Made by a program: the position numbers and the translations under genes. Shown in pieces: positions 42,951 through 51,397 of a stretch of DNA of 64,000 bases. Location: the IMG/VR virus record IMGVR_UViG_3300028299_000132, positions 1 to 64,000 of that record; one strand, given 5' to 3'. The stretch's first letter is position 1. Every line of letters begins with the position of its first letter. This stretch comes from a virus. The notes under the pieces are model-generated. The model was not told the origin of the DNA. It saw nothing but the letters and a program-made list of their open reading frames with translations, and did no database searches.

Positions 42951-44315
42951 TCAAAGAGTTCTTATTTGATGAACCATCAAAACTTTTTCATTCATAACTC
43001 TTTGAATTTTTTTTGGTTCTACTGGTCTATCCCACATCATTGATATACGCCATCTGACACCAGATAAATCATCTATTATTTTATTTTTGAATAAATCTAT
43101 CCATTTTAAACCATTTAAATTACCTGATCCTTCAAAAACTCCCATTATATTTGAAAGATTTCCGATACCTGGATGACCACCAACTTTCGTAAATATTTTT
43201 CTGTAATGAAATTCTTGTCTAAAGAAATCTAAAACATGATGTGTATAATCACCAAGATCTTCAACAATATAACCATCTTTCAATCTAGGTAATTCTTCTC
43301 TTTGGATATTAGCTATCCCATTTGTATCCGCTACTTGTAAAGATGGTCCAAATTGTAACATAATAAAATCAACTCTGTGCCCTCTTAAACCTTCTGTGTT
43401 TCTTAAATCTTGATTAATTATCGCTCTCGCTCTTAACGCATTTGCCCAAGTACCAGCTGGTACATATGCCATTCTACCAATTATTTGATATCCATCTTTT
43501 TTAATAACTCCACCACCCCACCATTTATCGTAAAATTCTTTTTGATCATTATATACAACTTTTTGTTCCTTTCCTCTAGTTCTTTCTGACATTATTCTAA
43601 TTCTTTCTCTACCATCTGTTATAAAATCTTTTTCTACACCTCTTCTGTCAACATTATTCTCAGGATATAACATTTTGAAATTAAGGAATATATTTATTAT
43701 AGATAATGATGCGTTGTGAGCTACCTCTATTAGAGTTCTATAATCACCTCTTTTTATTAATTGATTAAACGCGCCCGCGAAAAATAGTTTTGGTTTATCA
43801 AATTGTCTTATATCATTTAAATTAAAATTCAAAATAGTTTCTATATCAACATCATACATTTGATATTTCGCACCATCTACCATATCAATAACATCCAATA
43901 TTACAGAATCAGTTGGTAATCCTAATTGTAAACATATTCCTTCGTACGCACTGCTTGTTTTTGTTTTTATTGAATTTAGACTCTGTTTTTCTATATCTCC
44001 ACCCTTTTCAACAAAAGACCCATGATGGTCAATATAAACATCAACTTCATCATTATCTTCTGCATAATCAAGAGCTATGTTTATATAACGATCATCTAAT
44101 TGTATGTTACGCCACCCTTCCTGGTAATTTACCACACCATATCCAACAATTTCGAATCCATGATTTCGTAGATAATCTCTCATAACAATTGCACTCATAA
44201 TTCCATCTAGGTCATCGTGCATGAATATCATACATTGTTTCCCTACTTTACCTTTTTCTATCCAATATTCTTCTGAATTTGTTATTGTAGGAGCTCCTTC
44301 AAATAGTTTTCTCAT
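42951..44315 (-). CDS. DHH-family phosphoesterase with tag-like N-terminus
   Basis: 454 residues. HDDLDG (33-38) and YIDHHGS (94-100) are motifs I and III of the DHH family (RecJ/NrnA-like manganese phosphoesterases); the intact metal ligands suggest an active nuclease or phosphodiesterase, of which oligonucleotide or cyclic-dinucleotide hydrolysis are known members. The C-terminal region (VGGHPGIGNLSNIMG) may be the DHHA1-like part. The start MRKLFEGAPT has LFE followed by Gly, as a short version of the tag. The homing endonuclease gene overlaps its first codons. Confidence 0.83.
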   Translation of the reverse strand: MRKLFEGAPTITNSEEYWIEKGKVGKQCMIFMHDDLDGIMSAIVMRDYLRNHGFEIVGYGVVNYQEGWRNIQLDDRYINIALDYAEDNDEVDVYIDHHGSFVEKGGDIEKQSLNSIKTKTSSAYEGICLQLGLPTDSVILDVIDMVDGAKYQMYDVDIETILNFNLNDIRQFDKPKLFFAGAFNQLIKRGDYRTLIEVAHNASLSIINIFLNFKMLYPENNVDRRGVEKDFITDGRERIRIMSERTRGKEQKVVYNDQKEFYDKWWGGGVIKKDGYQIIGRMAYVPAGTWANALRARAIINQDLRNTEGLRGHRVDFIMLQFGPSLQVADTNGIANIQREELPRLKDGYIVEDLGDYTHHVLDFFRQEFHYRKIFTKVGGHPGIGNLSNIMGVFEGSGNLNGLKWIDLFKNKIIDDLSGVRWRISMMWDRPVEPKKIQRVMNEKVLMVHQIRTL

Positions 44316-45129
44316 TTATATTTATTTTATTTTTTAATTCATTTTCAAAATATTTATCATCTTTTATATATTTACTACAATTTAAATGTCTTCTCGTGAT
44401 ACATAAATTATTAATGTTTCCAATTGTTATAACGTCTATATTATCCATATATCCTTGATATATGGATGTTTTATGATCTATAGTTGGATAATTTTTATCA
44501 AATTTGGTATTATTTTTAATATATTTGTTGTCATAATAATCAAACCCATCCCATTTTTCAAATAATTCTTTTTTGTTTTTTCTTGTTTCTCTATTTACAA
44601 GTCTTTTATATATTTCAAATTCTTTTAATTCATCATCTGGTATTTGATTTCCATTTTTTATTCTACTTATTCTTGATTTTTCTACTATTCTCTCAGATTT
44701 TCTAGGGTATTCAACCCCATGATTTTTGATCATTGTTTTTTTACACATATCTTTTATTTTTTCGGATTGGAATACATTCTCAACCCCCCAGTTTTTAATA
44801 TTAGTTTTTATTTTTTTATCCTTTACATATTCTAACTGAGATATGTTCTCAACACCAAATTCTTTAATAAGTTTTTTCTTCATGTATTTTTTAGTACATA
44901 TCGGACACAAGTATCCATCAATAATTCTTTGATTATAGTGGTCATATCTAATAAATCGTGTATAGTCACATTTATCACATTTTACCTTTATATCAATATG
45001 TGAACCTTTTGTTAAATGATCAATTGGGATTTTAATGATATCATTATATTTGATGTTATATCCCAATTCTCTATAATGATTAATATTATGATTTATTATT
45101 TTAGCATATACTTCCTTTGTAATTATCAT
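44299..45129 (-). CDS. HNH-type homing endonuclease, 276 aa
   Basis: A zinc ribbon (KCDKCDY ... LCPICTKK), then three KxxGVEN-type repeats (FGVENIS, WGVENVF, HGVEYPR) and a C-terminal HNH-like nuclease (YPTIDHKTSIYQGY, with GNINNLCITRRHLN). It shares the repeat architecture of the Vsr-like proteins but has a different catalytic domain. The stop overlaps the DHH gene start by 17 bases, as if it had inserted immediately upstream. GATAAATAGGAAA upstream may hold its promoter or ribosome site. Confidence 0.82.
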   Translation of the reverse strand: MIITKEVYAKIINHNINHYRELGYNIKYNDIIKIPIDHLTKGSHIDIKVKCDKCDYTRFIRYDHYNQRIIDGYLCPICTKKYMKKKLIKEFGVENISQLEYVKDKKIKTNIKNWGVENVFQSEKIKDMCKKTMIKNHGVEYPRKSERIVEKSRISRIKNGNQIPDDELKEFEIYKRLVNRETRKNKKELFEKWDGFDYYDNKYIKNNTKFDKNYPTIDHKTSIYQGYMDNIDVITIGNINNLCITRRHLNCSKYIKDDKYFENELKNKININEKTI

Positions 45130-45151
45130 TCTTTAATTTTCCTATTTATCT

Positions 45152-45161
45152 TATATATTAA
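45152..45161 (-). promoter_or_regulatory. Candidate phage promoter TTAATATATA
   Basis: Exact minus-strand copy 22 bases upstream of the ATG at 45129, followed by GATAAATA. Confidence 0.48.
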
Positions 45162-45183
45162 AAAAATTAAATAAGAAAATTAA

Positions 45184-45786
45184 TCATTTAAGAATATTTT
45201 TCAATGCTAATTTTATTAAACTTTTAAATTTAATTGGTGGGTTGGATATAATAACAAAACTACTATTTCCTTTAACTTTCATATTTGATATGTTTTCAGA
45301 TATCATTTTTTTCTTTATGAAATGATTTATAAGATTTTCAACAAATGGTTTCATATCAAATCCATCTTTAATCTTAACTATATGAAGTTCATTATTTTTT
45401 TCAACAATAAAATATTTAGATTCCTTATAATGTGGTAGTATGGAGTTTATATCCTTTTGTTTCATTTCATCTGGAAAGAAAACAACTGATTTGTTTTTAT
45501 TACCATAATTAGGATCTTTTCTAAAATCTGAATAAATAGATGGTGTTATAATTTTATCTTCATCTATTTTTAAGTTATTTTGTAATTTTACATTCACTGG
45601 GTAATGTTCTAATATCTGATCAAATAGATACGCTTTTGTTTTTGAAGAACTACCAATAACAGTATTTACAATATAATTTTCATTATAAATATTAACAATA
45701 GAGCCTTTGATTTCAAAACCATCATTTTCAACAACAACAGTGTCACCTATTTTTATACCATTTAATTCTGTAATATTCTTACCCAT
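45184..45786 (-). CDS. Hypothetical protein, 200 aa
   Basis: The N-terminal 60 residues (IKIGDTVVVENDGFEIKGSI) look like an SH3/KOW-type barrel, as in two PSGE proteins. The remainder is alpha/beta (PDEMKQKDINSILPHY) and basic at the end. Unrecognised. A terminator separates it from the upstream gene. Confidence 0.7.
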   Translation of the reverse strand: MGKNITELNGIKIGDTVVVENDGFEIKGSIVNIYNENYIVNTVIGSSSKTKAYLFDQILEHYPVNVKLQNNLKIDEDKIITPSIYSDFRKDPNYGNKNKSVVFFPDEMKQKDINSILPHYKESKYFIVEKNNELHIVKIKDGFDMKPFVENLINHFIKKKMISENISNMKVKGNSSFVIISNPPIKFKSLIKLALKNILK

Positions 45787-45812
45787 TATTTATGTTAATT
45801 TGTATTATATAT

Positions 45813-45856
45813 AAAAAGAAGAAAGTCAATTTTTGTAAATTGCCTCTCTTCTTTTT
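45813..45856 (-). terminator. Rho-independent terminator (imperfect long hairpin)
   Basis: AAAAAGAAGA and TCTTCTTTTT form the outer stem and CAATTT with AAATTG the inner stem. Ends the transcript of the gene at 45874-46467. Confidence 0.7.
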
Positions 45857-45873
45857 ATAAATATGAATTATAA

Positions 45874-46467
45874 TTATATTTGTTCTCTTGGTTGAATTTG
45901 TTGTGCTGTTCTTTGTGTTTGTGATTGTTGGCTAAATTGTGGTTTTTGTCCTTGACCTTGTAATCTTTGTGGTTTTTGACCCTGTAGTTGTGGTTGTCCC
46001 TGTAGTTGACCCAATTGTCCTTGTAGTTGTGGTTGTCCTTGTAGTTGTGGTTGTCCCTGTAGTTGACCCAATTGTCCTTGACCTAAATCAAAATCTTCAT
46101 CACCTAAATCTAAATCTTGGATTTGTTGGCCACCTAATTGAACTTGTCCTTGACCTTGTACTCCACCTTGTATTAACCCTTGTTTTTCTGGCATCAATAC
46201 ATCACCTGGAATATTTTCAATATTCAAATATGATGTTGATACATATTTTGCGATTTCTTCCGCGATTTCCATATCTGAATATAATCTCTTAATATCCTGT
46301 CCACTTTCATCTTTAATTTTTTTAACATACGAGCTAACCAATGAAAAAGGTATGTCAATATTTACTCTTACCTTATAATGGTCATCAAATGCTATAACTG
46401 TTTCGTTTAGCTTGCCACCACGCTTTTTGCCTTGAAATTCACCAAATCTAAATACGCTCTTATTCAT
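45874..46467 (-). CDS. Protein with Gln/Gly/Leu repeat tail, 197 aa
   Basis: Residues 1-90 form a globular domain (VRFGEFQ-like start, YKVRVNIDIPFSLVSSYVKKIK). From about residue 100 to the end the chain is low complexity, with tandem QLQGQP and GQL units. It could be a flexible or self-associating tail such as those seen in virion or condensate-forming proteins. No function assigned. Confidence 0.68.
   Translation of the reverse strand: MNKSVFRFGEFQGKKRGGKLNETVIAFDDHYKVRVNIDIPFSLVSSYVKKIKDESGQDIKRLYSDMEIAEEIAKYVSTSYLNIENIPGDVLMPEKQGLIQGGVQGQGQVQLGGQQIQDLDLGDEDFDLGQGQLGQLQGQPQLQGQPQLQGQLGQLQGQPQLQGQKPQRLQGQGQKPQFSQQSQTQRTAQQIQPREQI
45979..46083 (-). repeat. Tandem repeat encoding QLQGQP units
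   Basis: The 37-base block at 45984-46020 recurs exactly at 46041-46077, with shorter partial copies between. Lies within the coding sequence. Confidence 0.8.
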
Positions 46468-46553
46468 AATATTCTTTTATTTTTTAATTATATATAAAAA
46501 TATAATTATCATTTTTTTCAATAGTATATAGTAATATTTTTATTCAATTTTTT

Positions 46554-47375
46554 TTATTTTTTACCCCATCTCCAACTCCATATGTTATAATGAACAGATA
46601 CACCCATACTCCATCCAAATCTTGGATTGGCTAAATTATAATCTGTGTTTAATCCAAATCCAACATAAGGGCCAAATGAGAAATTCTTAGGTTTCAATGG
46701 TGTTTTCTCTGGAGCTTTATCTAATATAAATACACCATCCAAATTATTTATTTGGATTTTTGGTGATGGTGATATCGCGTAAACCTCATATTTATCATTC
46801 AAATTTCTAAATCCATATGTTATATTTATTTTTGTTAGATTTGTTTCAAAAATGGTTGTATCTGGTTTTAATACCCATTTTTTATTTATAAAATCTGGAT
46901 AAGCATAAAATCTACTAAAACCAGTTAAATATTGCTCAAATCCTTTATCTTTAAATTTACTTTCAAATTTTAAAGCGTAATTATTTGTATTACTATCAAT
47001 TATAACCAATTCATTGCCAGCGGTTAATCCACCTAAATCACCAGATACTTTTGTATCAATCGCCGCTATCACATCACCTTTTAGATTTTTTAGTTGATTA
47101 TATAAATCTTGATTGTATTTTTTTAAATCTTTGATTTCATTTATAACATAATTATCTTTTGATGTTATAAAAGCGTTAAGCTTTCTATTAAATTCTTCAA
47201 AAAGACTATCTTTTGAAGCGTTCCAATTTTGAGTGTTTTGTTTTTGTTGAAATTCCCATTGTGCTCTCTCTGTTTTTAATGTAGAACATGTCTGAAATAA
47301 AAATACAGACACTATTACTAATGCTATAAAAAATATTATAGGATAGTATTTTTTTATGATAGTTAAAAAGTTCAT
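46554..47375 (-). CDS. Membrane-anchored envelope-spanning protein, 273 aa (DUF6808-like)
   Basis: One N-terminal membrane segment (about 11-29), a coiled coil (about 33-100), then a beta-rich domain that ends in alternating aromatic strands (FSFGPYVGFGLNTDYN ... GWSMGVSVHYNIWSW), typical of an outer-membrane-like C-terminus. The layout resembles DUF6808 proteins of Bacteroidetes phages and could bridge inner and outer membranes as a spanin-type lysis protein. That role is inferred. CATTATATATAAATA, with a TATAAATA core, lies upstream. Confidence 0.62.
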   Translation of the reverse strand: MNFLTIIKKYYPIIFFIALVIVSVFLFQTCSTLKTERAQWEFQQKQNTQNWNASKDSLFEEFNRKLNAFITSKDNYVINEIKDLKKYNQDLYNQLKNLKGDVIAAIDTKVSGDLGGLTAGNELVIIDSNTNNYALKFESKFKDKGFEQYLTGFSRFYAYPDFINKKWVLKPDTTIFETNLTKINITYGFRNLNDKYEVYAISPSPKIQINNLDGVFILDKAPEKTPLKPKNFSFGPYVGFGLNTDYNLANPRFGWSMGVSVHYNIWSWRWGKK

Positions 47376-47418
47376 AATATTTTTTTTTATTTATATATAA
47401 TGAATTAATGGTTCATTT

Positions 47419-49431
47419 TTATTTGTTTGTTGGGGGATTATATGGAAACCATTGTTTATTTTTACCACCACTAGGTGGTGTTCCATTCTTATACCAATTC
47501 GCTGGTGGTGATATAAAATTTCCAGATACCCAATCACCATCAAAGAAATCACCATAAAAATTTCCATTGTAGAAAGTTCCCCCACTCCATCCACCATACG
47601 CTGTATAATTTCCACCAACTGTTGTTCCAGAGTTAAAGAATGATCCATTATAAAACTTACCATCTAACCAATTCATATATAATTTAGCTGTAGAATTTTT
47701 TATTTTTTCCAATGGTGTACCAAATGACCCATTATTCCAAGTACCACCACTCCAATTTACAATAAATGATGTGGTTATTGTTGAATTGTATCTTGGCCCC
47801 ATATGAATTCCATTAAATACACCGTTCATCCATTTAACCTTTCTAATTATAGAATTATTAACAATTCCATTATTAAATGTTCCATTTTCCCAATAATTAT
47901 TATTAAGATATCCACCATTAAATGTACCATTCTCCCATTTATATAGTGCATTCGTGGTATAATATGTCAAACCAGATAATCTATTGTCAAATATACCATC
48001 ATTAAATGTTCCATTTTTCCAATATATTTCAGACAAATATCCACCATTAATTGTGCCACACCACCATGTTGATTTATTTATGGAACCATTATAAATAGTC
48101 ATGCCACTAAGATCACATCCAGTAAAATCACCATTGTTAATTGTTCCACTATAAAAAATTGTATCAAATGTTGGTACAAGTGATACAAACACAGAACTCG
48201 TTATTGATCTACCAACAACTTTTCCATTATTAAATATACCATTGTACCAGGTAGACGATAAAAAATCTCCATTATTAAATATTCCAGTATACCATGTGGA
48301 ATTTTGAAACATTCCACCATTAAATGTTCCACCACTCCATTCACCATTAAATGTTCCGTCATTGAATGTTCCACCACTCCAATATGATCTTATGAAATTT
48401 CCATTATTAAATATTCCATTTTCCCATGTTGATCCAGAAAAAGTTCCATTATTAAATATTCCAGTATACCAATACTTATTTATAAATGATCCAGAATTCC
48501 ATATTCCATTATTCCAAGATGGTAATCCAAAAAACCCATCATCCCATATCCCATAAATCCATATTACTGAATTATTTATAGAAGATCCACTGAAATATCC
48601 ATTATTTATTGTTCCACCAGTAAATATACAATCTGTGAATAGTCCACCATTTATTGTACACGCGGATAACACGCAATCTGTAAAATATCCATTGTCTATA
48701 GTAGATCCAGATATAAGTTGATTTTTTACATATGTATAACCATATTCATTATTGTTAAAACTGTAATAAAGAGAATAGGATGAATCATTTTTTGTATTTA
48801 TAGTTCTATAAAAAGAATCATATTTGTCTGATATATTTATCATTTTAGTTGTTCCACTCAATATAATTGCTTGATAAATGGTTATATCATCCGCGGTAGA
48901 TCCAGTTTGTTCATTTAATAGAACATGTTTAAAAACAGCACAATCAATATCACCTTTCAAAAATTCTTGATTATTAACATATATTTTTGTAACATAGTGA
49001 TTATAAATTGATTTATTTCTAAATTTTTCATCAAAATTTCTATTAATTACAAATTGATTTTTATTATTGTTTATATCAATTACTTTATATCCCTTTACAT
49101 ATGGATGATAATACCAATTTGTACACCCACTTACTTCTATGAGGTTATCTAAAACATATGTTAAATCAGTATAATTCACATTTGTATCACCCGAAACAGC
49201 ACAAAAATAAACAATATCACCTATTATTAAATTTGAGTTTACTCTTGTTGTTAATCTCATTTTACCATTATCTTCACCTATAAATGGTAACAATTCAACC
49301 GCGTTAGCACTTAATAGATATTCAGTTTTTCTATTTTTATTTAATTGAGTATCTATTCTTGATGTTTTATTATTGACACTTTCAGTTGAAGTGGAATAAG
49401 ACCCAAAACTTTCTGCGGATGATATAGTCAT
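47419..49431 (-). CDS. Repeat protein with WxxGxFNNG units, 670 aa
   Basis: An N-terminal globular part (about 1-230), then roughly 35 short units with the pattern [WY]-x-x-G-x-F-N-[ND]-G-x-F, for example WYTGIFNNGDF and WENGTFNGGYL. Such regular 10-11 residue units should stack as a beta-helix, as in tail fibres or adhesins. No enzymatic motif. It could bind a host surface polymer. Downstream of it lie the putative envelope-spanning protein and other structural genes. TTTTATATATAC lies upstream of the ATG. Confidence 0.68.
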   Translation of the reverse strand: MTISSAESFGSYSTSTESVNNKTSRIDTQLNKNRKTEYLLSANAVELLPFIGEDNGKMRLTTRVNSNLIIGDIVYFCAVSGDTNVNYTDLTYVLDNLIEVSGCTNWYYHPYVKGYKVIDINNNKNQFVINRNFDEKFRNKSIYNHYVTKIYVNNQEFLKGDIDCAVFKHVLLNEQTGSTADDITIYQAIILSGTTKMINISDKYDSFYRTINTKNDSSYSLYYSFNNNEYGYTYVKNQLISGSTIDNGYFTDCVLSACTINGGLFTDCIFTGGTINNGYFSGSSINNSVIWIYGIWDDGFFGLPSWNNGIWNSGSFINKYWYTGIFNNGTFSGSTWENGIFNNGNFIRSYWSGGTFNDGTFNGEWSGGTFNGGMFQNSTWYTGIFNNGDFLSSTWYNGIFNNGKVVGRSITSSVFVSLVPTFDTIFYSGTINNGDFTGCDLSGMTIYNGSINKSTWWCGTINGGYLSEIYWKNGTFNDGIFDNRLSGLTYYTTNALYKWENGTFNGGYLNNNYWENGTFNNGIVNNSIIRKVKWMNGVFNGIHMGPRYNSTITTSFIVNWSGGTWNNGSFGTPLEKIKNSTAKLYMNWLDGKFYNGSFFNSGTTVGGNYTAYGGWSGGTFYNGNFYGDFFDGDWVSGNFISPPANWYKNGTPPSGGKNKQWFPYNPPTNK

Positions 49432-49506
49432 TAAACTTTTATTTTTTTAGTATATATAAAAACAAAAACATCTATATATGATATATTAAAAAAATAAAAG
49501 ATAATA

Positions 49507-49827
49507 ATGAACGATAAGAAGAAACAAGTTATGGAATTATTAAATTTAGCGTTTGTTGACAACTATGAATTTTTTAGAGATACAATTGATAAGATAAATC
49601 TTTTGTTTAAAAAATATAAAATAGATTACAAATATGATTATAATTCTTTTTGTAGAGAATATATTCAAAAATGTATGATTGTTATTGATGAGAATCCAGA
49701 TATAGATATATCTGATAATAAATATTTTTTAGTATATGGTGCGATTGCCGCGAGTATGGTCTATGATAAAGAACAGGAAGACAAAGAAAAAAATAATAAA
49801 AAGAATGAATCTACTGATACCGAGTGA
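49507..49827 (+). CDS. Hypothetical protein, 106 aa
   Basis: Helical. Contains YKYDYNSFCREYIQKCMIVIDEN and an acidic/lysine-rich end. Similar in size and layout to the protein at 50929-51261 (YNSFC versus YNDFC), suggesting two diverged copies flanking the DruA-like gene. Overlaps that gene by 23 bases. Confidence 0.7.
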   Translation: MNDKKKQVMELLNLAFVDNYEFFRDTIDKINLLFKKYKIDYKYDYNSFCREYIQKCMIVIDENPDIDISDNKYFLVYGAIAASMVYDKEQEDKEKNNKKNESTDTE

Positions 49828-50932
49828 AAAAGTTAATGAAATTTTAGAAAAACTAATGAATTTCTATTCTAAAGTTCCAACTATACAAGACTATTTTCTA
49901 GAGAGAAAAAGAGAAAAAGTAAAAGATATTGATTATGAGAAATTTACAGTTGATTTCTTTAATGATAATACGATTCGACCAAAAGATATGGATATATCAG
50001 TTGATTTAATTAATTCTACTATATTTAATAATTCTGTTCAAATAATAACATCTCTTCCACTAGAATCACAAATAGGTAGACAGATGACGATAGGTGTTAA
50101 AGAAAACAACACAAATAAATATCTTGGTTTTATAAGATTATCATCACCTGTTCTGACAGTTAAACCTAGAAATGAATTTTTCGGCCAGACTGTTACACCA
50201 AAAATGGTTAATCGTTATATGATAAACGGAGCGGTTATTGTACCTGTACAACCTTTTGGTTATAATTATCTTGGTGGAAAATTGTTAGCGTTGGTATGTT
50301 GTTCTCGTGATATTATTAATATGTTTAATAAAAAATATGATATGGATCTATGTTTTATGGAAACAACATCATTATATGGTGATATCAAGGGAGTCTCTCA
50401 ATATGATGGATTAAAACCATATATAAGATATCATGGTATGACAGAATCTAAATTATTTTTATTTCCAAATGAGGATGTTTATTATGAAATAAGAGATTAT
50501 ATGAGAAAATTATATGGTGAAGAAAAATGGAATGGTAGTCTAGTGGATCCAAAACCATCTGGTCCTAAAATGAGAGAATATACTAAAGTTATTCAAATAT
50601 TAAAATTTCATTTGAAAGAATATAATAAAGATAAATTGGATGAGTTTAATAAGTTTATAGAAAATTCAATGAGATCAAAAACCAAAAAACGATATTATTA
50701 TTCAATGTTTGGATATGATAATGTTAAAGAATACGTTCTATCTGATGGAAAAATAGATTTAATAAAAAGAGAAAATTTTGATAATTATGAGTTAGATAAT
50801 TTAATAAAATGGTGGAAAAATAAATCTCAAAATAGATGGGAAAAATTAAATGAAGAAGGAAAAATCAAAAATGAATTAGAAATATATACTACTGAAAATA
50901 TTGATACAAAAAATCATAATATAATAAGATGA
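49805..50932 (+). CDS. DruA-like (DUF4338-type) protein, 375 aa
   Basis: Start taken at 49805 (MNLLIPSEKVNEILEKL); an earlier in-frame ATG would give an improbable Arg/Lys-rich head. The core has the DUF4338/DruA pattern: YLGFIRLSSPVLTVKPRNEFFG, then VPVQPFGYNYLGGKLLALVC, then CFMETTSLYGD and YHGMTESK. DruA-type proteins occur in Druantia defence systems and in phages and transposons; the activity is not established. In a phage it may be a core phage function or a counter-defence protein. Confidence 0.6.
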   Translation: MNLLIPSEKVNEILEKLMNFYSKVPTIQDYFLERKREKVKDIDYEKFTVDFFNDNTIRPKDMDISVDLINSTIFNNSVQIITSLPLESQIGRQMTIGVKENNTNKYLGFIRLSSPVLTVKPRNEFFGQTVTPKMVNRYMINGAVIVPVQPFGYNYLGGKLLALVCCSRDIINMFNKKYDMDLCFMETTSLYGDIKGVSQYDGLKPYIRYHGMTESKLFLFPNEDVYYEIRDYMRKLYGEEKWNGSLVDPKPSGPKMREYTKVIQILKFHLKEYNKDKLDEFNKFIENSMRSKTKKRYYYSMFGYDNVKEYVLSDGKIDLIKRENFDNYELDNLIKWWKNKSQNRWEKLNEEGKIKNELEIYTTENIDTKNHNIIR

Positions 50933-51261
50933 GATGTCTAATAGACGAGATGGATCAACACTTTGTTGAAGAATATGAAGATATCATAAAATATAAATTT
51001 AATATAGAGAAAATATTGGATCAAATGGGATTTGATTCGTTCATCTCATACAATGATTTCTGTATAAGAATAAGAAAAAATATTATAGAAAAAATAGATA
51101 AGGAAAATATAAATAAACTAGACAGTACGATTTTTTCTGGAGTTTTAAACAAAGTTTTAAGAGATAAAATGAGGGAAGATAAAGAATATGAGAAAAAACT
51201 TGTATCATATTTTAATGATTTTGACCTAATAAATACTATAAATAACATAGATAAGAGTTAG
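50929..51261 (+). CDS. Hypothetical protein, 110 aa
   Basis: Helical, with YNDFCIRIRKNIIEKIDKEN and an acidic-basic tail, possibly a paralogue of the protein at 49507. Start overlaps the DruA-like stop (ATGA). It ends in TAG, which shows that TAG is a true stop in this genome. Confidence 0.68.
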   Translation: MRCLIDEMDQHFVEEYEDIIKYKFNIEKILDQMGFDSFISYNDFCIRIRKNIIEKIDKENINKLDSTIFSGVLNKVLRDKMREDKEYEKKLVSYFNDFDLINTINNIDKS

Positions 51262-51334
51262 AAAAATTACTATATATTTTTGTGATTATTTTAAAACTTT
51301 TTTATTTTTTAATAATACAATAACAAGTCAATTC

Positions 51335-51376
51335 TAAGCTTAAATAGATTTGAATTAATGAAAGCTTACCTTTCAT
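51335..51376 (+). promoter_or_regulatory. Candidate pseudoknot in the gp32 leader
   Basis: ATGAAAG (51358-51364) and CTTTCAT (51370-51376) form a stem with loop CTTAC. The loop CTTA (51365-51368) can pair with TAAG (51335-51338), giving an H-type pseudoknot 21 bases before the gp32 ATG. In T4 the gene 32 mRNA has a leader pseudoknot used for autogenous repression. Confidence 0.45.
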
Positions 51377-51397
51377 CAAAAAACAATTAAAGTCCTT

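Noticed and set aside
42928-42952. A/T-only hairpin as a terminator
   Set aside because: It is a run of T followed by a run of A; pairing is weak and lacks G-C, so I do not list it as a terminator.
45979-46083. CRISPR-like array
   Set aside because: The repeats are in frame within a Gln-rich coding sequence, with no spacers of uniform length and no cas genes.
45939-46292. Val/Leu-rich ORF opposite the Gln-rich gene
   Set aside because: Antisense shadow of the CAA-rich repeats, with no start context.
47391-47663. Short minus-strand ORF at the end of the repeat protein gene
   Set aside because: Lies in another frame of the WxxGxFNNG gene and has no domain.
49736-49804. Upstream start for the DruA-like gene
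   Set aside because: The added residues are Arg/Lys-rich antisense-like and overlap the previous gene by over 90 bases; the ATG at 49805 fits better.
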